Shown here piece by piece: positions 55,534-64,000 of a stretch of 64,000 nt of DNA (position 1 is its first letter; each line of letters starts with the position of its first letter). Origin of the DNA: Comamonas sp. SCN 67-35 (GTDB lineage Bacteria; Pseudomonadota; Gammaproteobacteria; Burkholderiales; Burkholderiaceae_C); NCBI GenBank assembly GCA_001725255.1, contig MEFV01000007.1:186001-250000 (forward strand). Reading direction: 5' to 3'. The notes beneath the pieces are model-generated. The model was not told the origin of the DNA, ran no database searches, and worked only from the letters and a program-made list of their open reading frames with translations. The translations under genes were made by a program, and so were the position numbers.

Positions 55534-56949
55534 TCAATGTGCGCCGTGGCCACCAGCGGGCTTGCGCACGCGCACTTCGGCCGGCGCCGCGGGGGCGTCG
55601 CGGCGCGGCATGGCCTGGCCGCCGGCACTCGCGGCTCGGCTCGGCTCGGCGAGCGCGGCGCCCCACTCGCGCGCCACGGCGCCCGCCGGGTGCTTGAACC
55701 AGCCCGGATCGCCGTAGTCACCCGGCTTCTGGCCGGCGCGCACCTTGAGCACGGTGAACATGCCACCCATCTCCACCGAGCCGAACGGCCCCTCGCCGGT
55801 CATCATGGGGACGGTGTTGTCGGGGATAGGCATTTCCATCTCGGTCATGTCGGCCATGCCGCGCTCGCCCATGACCATGTAGTCGGGAATGAGGTTGTTG
55901 ATCTTCCTGGCCAGGCCGCTGTGATCCACGCCGATCAGCGTCGACACGTTGTGCCCCATGGCGTTCATGGTGTGGTGGCTCTTGTGGCAGTGCAGCGCCC
56001 AGTCGCCCTCGGCGTCGGCGATGAACTCGATCTGGCGCATCTGGCCCACGGCCACGTCGGTCGTCACCTCGGGCCAGCGCGCGGCCTTGGGCACGGGGCC
56101 GCCGTCGGTGCCGGTCACGCTGAATTCATGGCCGTGCAGGTGGATCGGGTGGTTGGTCATCGAGAGGTTGCCGATGCGGATGCGCACGCGGTCGCCCCGG
56201 CGCACGTTGAGCGAATCGATGCCGGGGAAGATGCGGCTGTTGAAGGTCCAGAGGTTGAAGTCGGTCATCGTCGCAATCTTGGGCGTGTAGCTGCCCGGCT
56301 CGATGTCGTAGCTGCTCAGCAGAAAGCAGAAGTCGCGATCGACGCGCTCGATCAGCGGCGTCGGCGCTTTCGGGTGCGTGACCCAGAAACCCATCATGCC
56401 CATCGCCATCTGCACCATCTCGTCGGCGTGCGGGTGGTACATGAAGGTGCCCGGCCGGTGCGCGACGAACTCATAGATGAAGGTCTTGCCAGGCGCGATG
56501 GCCGGCTGAGTCAGGCCGGTGACGCCGTCCATGCCATTGGGCAGGCGCTGGCCGTGCCAGTGCACCGCCGTGTGTTCGGGCAGGCGGTTGGTGACGAAGA
56601 CGCGCACGCGGTCGCCTTCGACCACCTCGATGGTCGGGCCGGGGCTCTGGCCGTTGTAGCCCCACAGGTGCGCCTTGAAGCCGGGCGCCATCTCGCGCAC
56701 CACGGGCTCGGCCACCAGGTGGAATTCCTTGACGCCCTGGTTCATGCGCCAGGGCAGCGTCCAGCCGTTGAGCGTCACCACGGGGTTGTAGGGCCTGCCC
56801 GTTGCGGGCTGCAGCGGCGCCATGGTGGCGGCGCCGGTCTGGCTGACGGGTTCGGGCAATGCGGCCAGCGCGACGCGGCTGACCGCGCCAGCGGCGACGG
56901 CGCCGCCCGCCATGCCAGCGTACTTGAAGAAATCTCTGCGGGATGACAT
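55534..56949 (-). CDS. multicopper oxidase (CopA/CumA-like), Tat-exported
   Basis: 471-aa periplasmic oxidase probably oxidising Cu(I) to less toxic Cu(II). Twin-arginine signal SRRDFFKYAGMAGGAVAAG. Copper ligand motifs: VHWHG, YHPHADE, NHPIHLHGHEF and HCHKSHHTMNAM, so type 1, 2 and 3 sites are complete. A Met-rich stretch (GMADMTEMEMPIP) and an Arg/Ala-rich, His-ending tail follow. Shorter than classical CopA (about 600 aa). ATG 56949 lies 16 bp after the outer membrane protein gene. Confidence 0.94.
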   Translation of the reverse strand: MSSRRDFFKYAGMAGGAVAAGAVSRVALAALPEPVSQTGAATMAPLQPATGRPYNPVVTLNGWTLPWRMNQGVKEFHLVAEPVVREMAPGFKAHLWGYNGQSPGPTIEVVEGDRVRVFVTNRLPEHTAVHWHGQRLPNGMDGVTGLTQPAIAPGKTFIYEFVAHRPGTFMYHPHADEMVQMAMGMMGFWVTHPKAPTPLIERVDRDFCFLLSSYDIEPGSYTPKIATMTDFNLWTFNSRIFPGIDSLNVRRGDRVRIRIGNLSMTNHPIHLHGHEFSVTGTDGGPVPKAARWPEVTTDVAVGQMRQIEFIADAEGDWALHCHKSHHTMNAMGHNVSTLIGVDHSGLARKINNLIPDYMVMGERGMADMTEMEMPIPDNTVPMMTGEGPFGSVEMGGMFTVLKVRAGQKPGDYGDPGWFKHPAGAVAREWGAALAEPSRAASAGGQAMPRRDAPAAPAEVRVRKPAGGHGAH

Positions 56950-56965
56950 CACGTGCCTTGCTGGA

Positions 56966-58396
56966 TCAATGACCGGCGTCCGCGCCGCTGGGTGCGCTGG
57001 ACGTGGCTGAGAGTGAGGTGCCCACCGGCCGGCCGATGACGGACGCACGCAACGCGGCGTCGGCCAGCCAGAACTGGCGCAATGCATCGACGGCGCCAGC
57101 CACGGCATTGACCTGGTCGCGCGCATCGGCCAGCAGCTCGGAGGTGCCGATCAGCATGCCGTTGTAGCGAAGCTGGTTCTCCTCGGAGATGCGCTGGCGC
57201 AGCGGCACCACCTCGTCGCGGTAGTGGCGCGCCACGTCGTAGGCGGTGCGATAGGCCGAGTAGCCCTCGCGCAGGCTGGAGCCTGCACTGCGCACGGTAG
57301 CTTCCAGCCGATGGGCGGCCGCCAGCGTGCGCGCATCCATCGCGTCGCGCTGCATCCCGCCCCAGTCGAACACCGGCAGGCGCACCGCCACCTCCCAGCC
57401 ATGCGGGCTGCTGCGCGTGCCGGAGGCAGCGTCGAACACGGTGTTGCGACGGCCGGTCAGCTCGATGTCGGTGACGCTGGTGATACCCGTGAGGCCCTGG
57501 GCGCGGGCGGCGCCTTCGAGCGTGGCTTGCGCCAGCCGGATATCAAGCCTGGCGCGGGTGGCCAGCCCCGCCACGGCCTGCGCATCGAGCGGCTGTTTGG
57601 GCAAATCGGGCAGGCGTTCGGGCAGTGTCAGCGCCTGGGCCTGCGCTTCGTTCAGGCCGAGCTCGCGCACCAGTTCCTCGCGGCTGGCGGTGGCCTGGTG
57701 CTGCGCCAGCGCCAGGCGCGTGGCGGCATCGGCGTAGAAAGCCTGCTCGCGCGCGCGCTCCAGCCGGTTGAAGTTGCCCACGCCCTGCATGCGCCGCGCC
57801 AGCTCGGCCGCGGCCGCGGCGCTGCCATACACCTGCCGCGCATAGTGCAGCGCCTGCTGCGCGGCGACGGCGCGCACCCAGGCCTGGCGCACGCGCGTGA
57901 CCTGGTCCACCACCTCGGCGCTCAGGCGCAGCTGCGCCTGCTCGATGCGGCTCGTGGCCACGCCATGGCGCGCCGGCAGCAGCAACAGGTCGAGCAGGCC
58001 GAAGGACAGCGCCCGGTCCAGTTCCAGGCCATCACCGCCCGCCAGTCGGCCGAAACTGAAAACCGGGTTGGATATGCGGCCCGACTGCGCAGCATCCGCG
58101 GTGTCCGCCCAGCCCTGCGCCAGCAGCGCCTGCACCGAGGGGCTACCCGCGAGGGCGAGTTGCACCGCCGCCGGTTGTGTCAGCGGCGCTGCCAGCAGCT
58201 TCTGCACGGCCTGTGCCCGCGCATCCTGATCTTCGCGTGTGCGCGCCAGCAGCACTCCATCGCCGACAAAGGTGCTCACCTCCTGATTGATCCGGTCCTG
58301 GTTCTGCTGCGGGCTGATGCTGGCGCAGCCGGCCAGCACCAGCAGCGCCGTGGCCGACAAGGTGAGCGCGACCGGGAACTTGCGCTGTGTCGTCAT
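56966..58396 (-). CDS. TolC-family outer membrane efflux lipoprotein
   Basis: 476 aa. Lipoprotein signal with lipobox LAGC, then two TolC/OEP repeats with long amphipathic helices (AELARRMQGVGNFNRLERAREQAFYADA; RISEENQLRYNGMLIGTSELLADAR, the typical MLxGTxxLLxAR block). It would form an outer membrane channel. No RND pump or periplasmic adaptor gene is in the island, so its inner-membrane partner is unknown. Overlaps the upstream small gene by 4 bp. Confidence 0.9.
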   Translation of the reverse strand: MTTQRKFPVALTLSATALLVLAGCASISPQQNQDRINQEVSTFVGDGVLLARTREDQDARAQAVQKLLAAPLTQPAAVQLALAGSPSVQALLAQGWADTADAAQSGRISNPVFSFGRLAGGDGLELDRALSFGLLDLLLLPARHGVATSRIEQAQLRLSAEVVDQVTRVRQAWVRAVAAQQALHYARQVYGSAAAAAELARRMQGVGNFNRLERAREQAFYADAATRLALAQHQATASREELVRELGLNEAQAQALTLPERLPDLPKQPLDAQAVAGLATRARLDIRLAQATLEGAARAQGLTGITSVTDIELTGRRNTVFDAASGTRSSPHGWEVAVRLPVFDWGGMQRDAMDARTLAAAHRLEATVRSAGSSLREGYSAYRTAYDVARHYRDEVVPLRQRISEENQLRYNGMLIGTSELLADARDQVNAVAGAVDALRQFWLADAALRASVIGRPVGTSLSATSSAPSGADAGH

Positions 58397-58767
58397 GGGC
58401 GCTGCCCGCCCATGTTCATGTGCTCGTTCCCGCCTGAAGACGCCTTCCCGGCATCCCCGGTTCCGGCCGGCACGCCGGTCATGATTTCCCTGGCATAGGC
58501 GCGCCAGCCGCCGATCCGGCCTACGCGGTCGTTGGCTTCGCGCCAGGACTGCACCGGCTGGTCTGCATAGGGCTGATAGTCGGCCATCGCCGAGTCGTAA
58601 GACAGCGCCGTCGGTAGCGGAGCCTGGACGCCTTCGGTGCCCACGGCCGCTGTTTCAGCGATGGCCATGGCAGCAGGCCCGGCCAGCGCGGACGCCAGCA
58701 GCACCCGAACCAGCCGCAGCCGGTGCGGCGTCAGCGCGTGCGAGCCTTGACCTGGGTTTGCTTTCAT
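58393..58767 (-). CDS. secreted protein of unknown function, first gene of the copper operon
   Basis: 124 aa. A basic N-terminus and hydrophobic segment (VRVLLASALAGPAAMAIAE) form a signal peptide. The mature part contains SYDSAMADYQPYADQPVQSWREANDRVGRIGGWRAYARE and a Gly/His/Met end (GGNEHMNMGGQRP). I do not recognise a named family. Co-transcribed with the TolC-type gene (ATGA overlap). ATG 58767 is preferred over GTG 58773. Its leader position and signal peptide suggest a periplasmic role in copper handling. Confidence 0.75.
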   Translation of the reverse strand: MKANPGQGSHALTPHRLRLVRVLLASALAGPAAMAIAETAAVGTEGVQAPLPTALSYDSAMADYQPYADQPVQSWREANDRVGRIGGWRAYAREIMTGVPAGTGDAGKASSGGNEHMNMGGQRP

Positions 58768-58813
58768 GGCCACGATTGTTGGCGGCCCAGGCTGTCATGC
58801 GGATGTTGGCTTG

Positions 58814-58829
58814 ATTACATTCTTGTCAT
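58814..58829. promoter_or_regulatory. CopR/CusR-box-like operator
   Basis: ATTACA-TTCT-TGTCAT is an inverted repeat with one mismatch, close to the cop-box form (ATGACA-N4-TGTCAT). It lies between the divergent copper operon (start 58767) and the response-regulator gene (start 58890), well placed to control both. Confidence 0.65.
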
Positions 58830-58889
58830 CTTGACGCCAGAGCGGCGCGGAACCGGCACACTCGCAGGACCGGATGAGGAAATGCGCGC

Positions 58890-59573
<684 letters not shown>

Positions 59574-61007
59574 GTGCGCCTGGCCGCACGCCCGAGCCGG
59601 TTCTCGCTGACGCAGCGCCTGGCCTTCTTCTTCACCCTGGTGGCCGCGGCGGTGGTGCTGGGCCTCGGTGTGCTGTTCCTGCTCGAATCGGATCGGCACT
59701 CCGCCGAACTCGATCACATGACGCTGCGCGACAAGCAGCACCTGATCGAGGGCATCCTGCGCGCATCCAACTCGGCCGACGATGCACGCTGGCGCCTGGG
59801 CGAAGCACTGAGTTACCACGAGGGCTTGCAGGCCCTGGTGCAGGATGCGCACGGCGTGCCGGTTTATCACTCTGCGGGGTTCAACACCGATCCGGGCGGC
59901 CATACTCCGGGGCCCAATACGCGCGCGGCTGGCTTCGGCGACTGGACGCAAGGCCAAGTCCATTACCGCACGCTGCGCTTCGCCGTCACACCAGGCTATG
60001 CGGCGGCCCCGCTCGAGGTACTGATCGCGACCGATACCGGCCCGCACACACGGTTTCTTCGCATCCTGACGCGCAACCTGGCGCTGTACGTGGCCGCCGC
60101 CATCGCTCTGTGCGGCCTGCTGGCCTGGCTGGCCGCGCGTCAGGGGCTGGCACCGCTGCGCGAGATGAAGTCACGCGCAGCAGCCGTGACCAGCCGCCAG
60201 CTGGGCGAACGCATGCCGGTGCAGGCTGTGCCGGTGGAAATGGCCGATCTGGCGCAGGAACTCAACCGCATGCTCGACCGGCTGCAGGATGCCTTCCGGC
60301 GCCTGACCGATTTTTCGTCCGACCTGGCGCACGAGTTGCGCACGCCGATCAGCAACCTGCTCACCCAGACCCAGGTGGCGCTGGCGGCCCCGCGCGATGC
60401 CGCCACCTACCGCGACATCCTGGCGTCCAACACCGAGGAGCTGGAGCGGCTGGCGCGCATGGTTTCCGACATGCTGCTTCTGGCGAAGACCGAGCGCGGG
60501 GTGGATCTGCCGCGCAAGGAACGATTTTCTGCGCGCGAGGATGCGCTGGCGCTGCTGGAGTTCTATGAAGCCGTGGCCGAGGACAAGGGCGTGCGGCTGC
60601 GCGTGGAAGGCGATGGCGAACTGGAAGGCGACCGCCTGATGTTCCGCCGCGCCGTGAGCAACCTGCTGTCCAACGCCCTGCGCTACACGCCGGCGGCAGG
60701 GGAGATCACGGTGCGCATCGGCGGTGGCGACCACGCCACCACCGTGGTGGTGGAAAACACCGGACCGACGATCGATCCAGAACTGCTGCCGCGCCTGTTC
60801 GACCGCTTCTATCGCGCCGAGGGCGCCCGGGAGCATCGCGACACCGAAGGCAGCGGCCTGGGCCTGGCCATCACGCGCGCCATCGCCCAGGCGCACGGCG
60901 GAACCGTGGCGGCCACCTCGGCGAACGGCATCACAAGCTTTGCCCTCGCGTTTCCTCGCCGGGCCGGAGCGTCCCAGCCGGCCACCGCACCCCGCGGATC
61001 GGGCTGA
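59574..61007 (+). CDS. copper-sensing histidine kinase (CusS/CopS family)
   Basis: 477-aa inner membrane sensor kinase. Two membrane segments (about 13-35 and 160-182) bracket a periplasmic sensor; then HAMP, H-box SSDLAHELRTPISNLLT, N-box NLLSNALRYTP, and G-box DTEGSGLGLAITRAIAQAHGG. Family annotation as heavy-metal sensor kinase fits. GTG 59574 directly follows the regulator stop codon, so the pair is translated together. Convergent with the His-rich DMT gene, 5 bp apart. Confidence 0.93.
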   Translation: MRLAARPSRFSLTQRLAFFFTLVAAAVVLGLGVLFLLESDRHSAELDHMTLRDKQHLIEGILRASNSADDARWRLGEALSYHEGLQALVQDAHGVPVYHSAGFNTDPGGHTPGPNTRAAGFGDWTQGQVHYRTLRFAVTPGYAAAPLEVLIATDTGPHTRFLRILTRNLALYVAAAIALCGLLAWLAARQGLAPLREMKSRAAAVTSRQLGERMPVQAVPVEMADLAQELNRMLDRLQDAFRRLTDFSSDLAHELRTPISNLLTQTQVALAAPRDAATYRDILASNTEELERLARMVSDMLLLAKTERGVDLPRKERFSAREDALALLEFYEAVAEDKGVRLRVEGDGELEGDRLMFRRAVSNLLSNALRYTPAAGEITVRIGGGDHATTVVVENTGPTIDPELLPRLFDRFYRAEGAREHRDTEGSGLGLAITRAIAQAHGGTVAATSANGITSFALAFPRRAGASQPATAPRGSG

Positions 61008-61012
61008 CGCGC

Positions 61013-62059
61013 TCACCCATGCCGATGCCGGTGGTGAACGTCCGGATAATGCGGATGGCTGTGGGTGATCGGTTCATGCCGGTGCCAGTGCGTGTGCGGC
61101 TCGCTGCCATCCCAGTCGGGGCCGTGCTCGTGCTGATGGTGTTCGTCGTGCACATGGCGGTGGCTGTGCTCCAGCGGCTCGTGCGTGTGCAGGTGCTCGT
61201 GGCGCTCGGTCAAATGCAGCCAGACGCCCACGGCCATCAGTGCGCACGCGGGCCAGAACCATGGCGACGGTGTTTCACCCAGAAAGACCAGCGCGGCCGC
61301 TGCCCCGACGAACGGGGCGGTAGAAAAGTAGGCCCCCGTGCGCGCCGTCCCCAGACCGCGCAGCGCCAGCACGAATAGCACCAGGCTGACGCCATAGCCG
61401 AGCCAGCCAACGACCATGGACTCGGCGATGGTGCCCCAGGCTGGCAGCGCCGCCCCCATCGCCAGCGCCACCGCGCAGTTCACCAGCCCGGCCATCAGGC
61501 CCTTGGCGCCGGCGACGAACAAGGCGTCCGTGGCCGAGACCTTGCGCGTCAGGTTGTTGTCGATGGCCCAGCACAGGCAGGCCAGCGCGATGGCCCCAGG
61601 GCCAAGCCAGCTCCCGCCCGCAGCCGCGCTTTGATCCGGCCAGGACAGGAGCATCCCACCGGCGACGATGGCCACCATGCCCGCGACGATACGGCGATCG
61701 GCGTTCTCCTTGAACACCAGCCAGGCCAGTACGGCCGTGAGGACGGATTCGAGGTTGAGCAGCAGCGATGCATCGGACGCGCGCGTGTGCACCAGCCCGA
61801 ACATCAGCGCGACCGGACCCAGGATGCCGCCGAAGGAAATCGCCCCCAGCAGCCAGGGCCACTCGCCGCGCTCAAGTTCCGAGCTCCTCCAGCCCCGATC
61901 GCGCACGAGCCGGATGGCCGCCAGGCCGATGCCGCTGCCCAGATACAGCAGCCCGCCCAGCAACACCGGCGAAACCTGGCCCACCAGCAGCTTGGCCAGC
62001 GGAGTACTGGCGCCAAACAGGGCGGCCGCCAGCAGGGCGTGCAAGACACTGGTGTTCAT
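61013..62059 (-). CDS. DMT/EamA-family transporter with His-rich C-terminal tail
   Basis: 348 aa. Ten hydrophobic segments in two EamA repeats (ALFGASTPLAKLLVG at the start; VGAAAALVFLGETPSPW in the second repeat). The last 62 or so residues hold about 23 His in HxH patterns (LHTHEP, HSHRHVHDEHHQHEH, HYPDVHHRHRHG), a likely cytoplasmic metal-binding tail. Its place next to the copper sensor genes suggests metal export or sensing; the metal is unknown. ATG 62059; the upstream extension in frame is not similar to anything. Confidence 0.85.
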   Translation of the reverse strand: MNTSVLHALLAAALFGASTPLAKLLVGQVSPVLLGGLLYLGSGIGLAAIRLVRDRGWRSSELERGEWPWLLGAISFGGILGPVALMFGLVHTRASDASLLLNLESVLTAVLAWLVFKENADRRIVAGMVAIVAGGMLLSWPDQSAAAGGSWLGPGAIALACLCWAIDNNLTRKVSATDALFVAGAKGLMAGLVNCAVALAMGAALPAWGTIAESMVVGWLGYGVSLVLFVLALRGLGTARTGAYFSTAPFVGAAAALVFLGETPSPWFWPACALMAVGVWLHLTERHEHLHTHEPLEHSHRHVHDEHHQHEHGPDWDGSEPHTHWHRHEPITHSHPHYPDVHHRHRHG

Positions 62060-62189
62060 GGGCGGATCATATGGCGTCCCATTTTTCTTGCCACACGCGG
62101 CCATGAATTGCACGGCGGCTTGCCGGATGATGCCGTTGATTTGGGCGGTTTTCCTACCACCCGCGGCAGAACACTGGCTTTTGAGGACC

Positions 62190-62507
62190 TCACGAAGCTC
62201 CCTTCGCCTTGGCTTCGAGTTCCTTGAGCCGCCGAGCCGCGGTCCAGTAGCCGAACGCATCGCCGCGCACGGCGGCATGGTGCGCCAGCCGCTGTGCGAT
62301 CACCGGCAGCCCGATCGTGTCGGCCATCCACATCGGCCCACCCCGATGATCGGGGAAGCCGTAGCCGGCAGTCCACACCAGGTCAATGTCGCCCGGGCGG
62401 TAGGCGATGCCCTCATCCAGGGTCTTCAGCCCCTCGTTGATCAGCGGGTACAGAAGACGTTCGGTGATCTCCTCCTGGCTGGGCAGCCAGTTGCGTGGCG
62501 ATGGCAG
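62190..62507 (-). pseudogene. FadJ/FadB-type fatty acid oxidation enzyme, C-terminal remnant
   Basis: About 105 codons matching the extreme C-terminus of the multifunctional enoyl-CoA hydratase / 3-hydroxyacyl-CoA dehydrogenase: LPSQEEITERLLYPLINEG, LDEGIAYRPGDIDLVWTAGY, GFPDHRGGPMWMADTIGL. An in-frame TGA (62508-62510) and unrelated sequence lie upstream, so the hydratase and NAD-binding parts are lost. Non-functional. Confidence 0.82.
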
Positions 62508-62890
62508 TCACCTCAGGGCACGCGCCTGCATCCAGGTGAAATCGTCGCTGTAGCGCTTCCTGAAATCATCGACGATGTCCCAGCCTACGAAGCCTTGGTT
62601 GTTGGCGTTCCAGACACCGACGTGCTTCACCTGGTCCAGACCGCTGGCGCCCGGGGCCGTGAGCGTGCCCTTGCGCACGGCGTAGTAGGTGAGAAGTTGA
62701 CGTTCAGCTCCGTGTCCCTGGCGACCTTGACGAGCAAGACCAGGTCTGACCTCCAACTGCCGGTGATGATGCTGTCCACGCCCGATACCTTGATTTTGGC
62801 GACATAGGGCGAGAAATCCTTGACCTCGCCAATCGGGTAGGCCTGGTCGATGGCGCGCTCGAGCTGGCCCAACCGCGTCCTCAGATCACT
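62508..62890 (-). pseudogene. Liv-type ABC binding protein remnant, truncated and frameshifted
   Basis: Two frames together encode an internal part of a LivK-type binding protein: LERAIDQAYPIGEVKDFSPY, SGVDSIITGSWRSDLVLLVK up to ELNVNF, then after a 1-base shift at about 62695 TYYAVRKGTL, HVGVWNANNQGFVGWDIVDD and FRKRYSDDFTWMQARAL. The N-terminal and C-terminal parts are missing and an in-frame stop lies just upstream. It abuts the FadJ remnant. Confidence 0.75.
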
Positions 62891-62934
62891 GACCGGCCTT
62901 CACACGGCGGCCTTCAACAGGTCCAACACCTCAG

Positions 62935-63001
62935 CCCCACACGCACAAAGCTGCCGGCATCGACCACGGCGACGAAACGTGCATTTCCCAAATCGATCCA
63001 T
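62935..63001 (-). pseudogene. LysR-family regulator remnant (N-terminus)
   Basis: From ATG 63001 the minus strand reads MDRFG; after a frame change NARFVAVVDAGSFVRV follows, the typical first helix of a LysR-type HTH (FVAVVDAGSF). The rest of the gene is gone. It faces the intact NADPH-reductase gene across an AT-rich gap, the usual arrangement of a LysR regulator with its target. Confidence 0.6.
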
Positions 63002-63017
63002 AGTCCTTATTGTTTCT

Positions 63018-63030
63018 CTATCCAGGATAG
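63018..63030. promoter_or_regulatory. inverted repeat in the AT-rich promoter region of the reductase gene
   Basis: CTATCC-A-GGATAG is a perfect 13-bp palindrome in the AT-rich 122 bp between the LysR remnant and the reductase gene. It could have been the LysR operator. Confidence 0.45.
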
Positions 63031-63123
63031 TTAATGCCGTGATTTTCTATTTATCTATTGAATCCGGGATTTTAAAGTTCATCCCATCGCAGCAAGTCGC
63101 TGCTTTCAATCCAGGGACACATC

Positions 63124-63756
63124 ATGAAAGTCACCATCATCGGCGCCGGCAACATGGGCTCGGCCTTCGTCAAGCAACTCGTACGCGCGGGCCATGAAGT
63201 CAGCGTCACCTCCCGTGACAGCGCCAAGGCGGCGCAGGTCGCCGCAGCCCATCCAGGCGCCAAAGCCGTCGCGATCGCTGGCGCTGCCAACGGCGCCGAC
63301 GCCGTTGTGTTGGCCACCGGCTACGAAAGTGCCGCCGCCGCTTTGAACGCCGTGGGGGATCTGCAGGGCAAGGTCGTCATCGACATCACCAACCCGCTGA
63401 CAGCCGACTACATGGGCCTGACTCTGGGCTACAGCACCTCGTCCGCCGAGGAAATCGCCAAGGCCGTACCGGGCGCCGAAGTGGTCAAGGGCTTCAACAC
63501 CATCTTTGCCCAGGTGCTCAGCGATGGCGCCGACTTCGGCGACGGCCGCAAGGCCACGGTGTTTGTAGCCAGCGACAGCGTACGCGCCAAGCAGACCGCC
63601 GCGGCGCTGGCCCAGAGCATGGGCTTTGACGTCGTCGATGCGGGTGGCCTGAAGAACGCGCGCTACCTCGAGCCCCTGGCGGGTCTGAATATCTATCTGG
63701 GTTATGGAGCGGGCCTGGGTACCGCCATCGCTCCGACCTGGATCCACAAGGCCTGA
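63124..63756 (+). CDS. NADPH-dependent F420 reductase-like / NAD(P)-binding oxidoreductase
   Basis: 210-aa cytoplasmic protein with an N-terminal Rossmann fold: TIIGAGNMGSAFVKQLVRAGHEV (GxGxxG) and VSVTSRD for the NADPH phosphate. VVIDITNPLTADY, VVKGFNTIFAQVL and DAGGLKNARYLEPLAGLNI match the NpdG/F420H2:NADP family. Betaproteobacteria normally lack F420, so another flavin or quinone substrate is likely. A DoxX gene follows 32 bp downstream. Confidence 0.88.
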   Translation: MKVTIIGAGNMGSAFVKQLVRAGHEVSVTSRDSAKAAQVAAAHPGAKAVAIAGAANGADAVVLATGYESAAAALNAVGDLQGKVVIDITNPLTADYMGLTLGYSTSSAEEIAKAVPGAEVVKGFNTIFAQVLSDGADFGDGRKATVFVASDSVRAKQTAAALAQSMGFDVVDAGGLKNARYLEPLAGLNIYLGYGAGLGTAIAPTWIHKA

Positions 63757-63788
63757 ACACGCCCACGCTACACACCTCAACGCATTCA

Positions 63789-64000
63789 ATGGAAAACGTC
63801 ATGAACAACACATTCCTGCAGCGCATTCTGGCGACCCAAAACGGTTCGGGCGCCCTGGCCCTGCGCATTCCCGTGGGCATCATCTTCGCCGCACATGGCG
63901 CGCAAAAGCTCTTCGGCTGGTTGGGCGGATACGGACTGGACGGCACAGGCCAGTACTTCGGCTCCGTGGGCCTGAATCCTGGCTACCTGATGGCGCTACT
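63789..64000 (+). CDS. DoxX family protein, N-terminal part
   Basis: Runs off the right edge after 70 codons. ALALRIPVGIIFAAHGAQKLFGWLGGYGLDGTG is the characteristic first membrane segment of DoxX/YphA-type inner membrane proteins, with HGAQKLFGWFGG-like motif. ATG 63789 or 63801 may start it. Likely an operon with the upstream reductase; proteins of this pair are often induced by electrophiles or oxidants, but that is family knowledge, not seen here. Confidence 0.88.
   Translation, partial: MENVMNNTFLQRILATQNGSGALALRIPVGIIFAAHGAQKLFGWLGGYGLDGTGQYFGSVGLNPGYLMAL

Overview
The window is a high-GC chromosomal segment of a betaproteobacterium, most likely a member of the Comamonadaceae (Burkholderiales). 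This rests on the gene neighbourhoods (engB divergent from a c-type cytochrome; rhodanese-grxC-secB-gpsA divergent from gpmA and ctpA; paired M16 peptidases next to rsmD, coaD and ftsY), on a fused LivM-LivG transporter protein, and on a short dispersed intergenic repeat of a type I associate with Comamonadaceae. No genus can be named. There is no rRNA, CRISPR array, insertion sequence or phage; one tRNA gene (Leu, anticodon TAG) is present.

Layout. 1-9 kb: cytochrome fragment, engB, a bioY / acyl-CoA ligase / thiolase / nitroreductase operon, two lipid A-type acyltransferases, metK and a NadM-Nudix fusion. 9-15 kb: an EAL-CBS-GGDEF protein, a chemoreceptor, and groES-groEL behind a perfect CIRCE operator; groEL carries a frameshifting deletion of about 29 bp. 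15-23 kb: a branched-chain amino acid binding protein, panB-panC, tRNA-Leu, two glutathione transferases, prpE, an isochorismatase-type hydrolase and an IclR regulator. 23.5-28.5 kb: a complete Liv-type ABC importer operon with two strong hairpins after the binding-protein gene. 28.5-50.6 kb: core and housekeeping genes (DUF1631-like protein, ettA, rhlE, M14-like lipoprotein, rarD, gpsA, secB, grxC, rhodanese, gpmA, ctpA, a MoeB/ThiF-type E1, a glutamate-synthase-like flavoprotein, an OlsF-like ornithine lipid synthase, coaD, rsmD, two M16 peptidases, ftsY).

50.7-62.1 kb is a copper-resistance island. A six-gene operon (secreted unknown, TolC-type outer membrane lipoprotein, Tat-exported multicopper oxidase, cupredoxin, DUF411 protein, CusF-like chaperone) runs leftward, followed by a Gly/Met-rich secreted protein, a CopA-type Cu(I) ATPase behind a MerR/CueR-type operator, and a small membrane protein. 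A CusRS/CopRS-type two-component system is divergent and shares a CopR-box-like site with the operon; a DMT transporter with a very His-rich tail closes the island. No RND pump or adaptor accompanies the outer membrane protein.

62.2-63.0 kb is a graveyard of gene remnants (FadJ/FadB C-terminus, a binding-protein fragment, a LysR N-terminus). After it come an intact NADPH-dependent F420-reductase-like gene and the start of a DoxX-family gene. The most notable points are the groEL lesion, the copper island and its operators, the dispersed repeat that has become part of coding sequence, the biotin-linked ligase/thiolase operon, and the decayed LysR locus.
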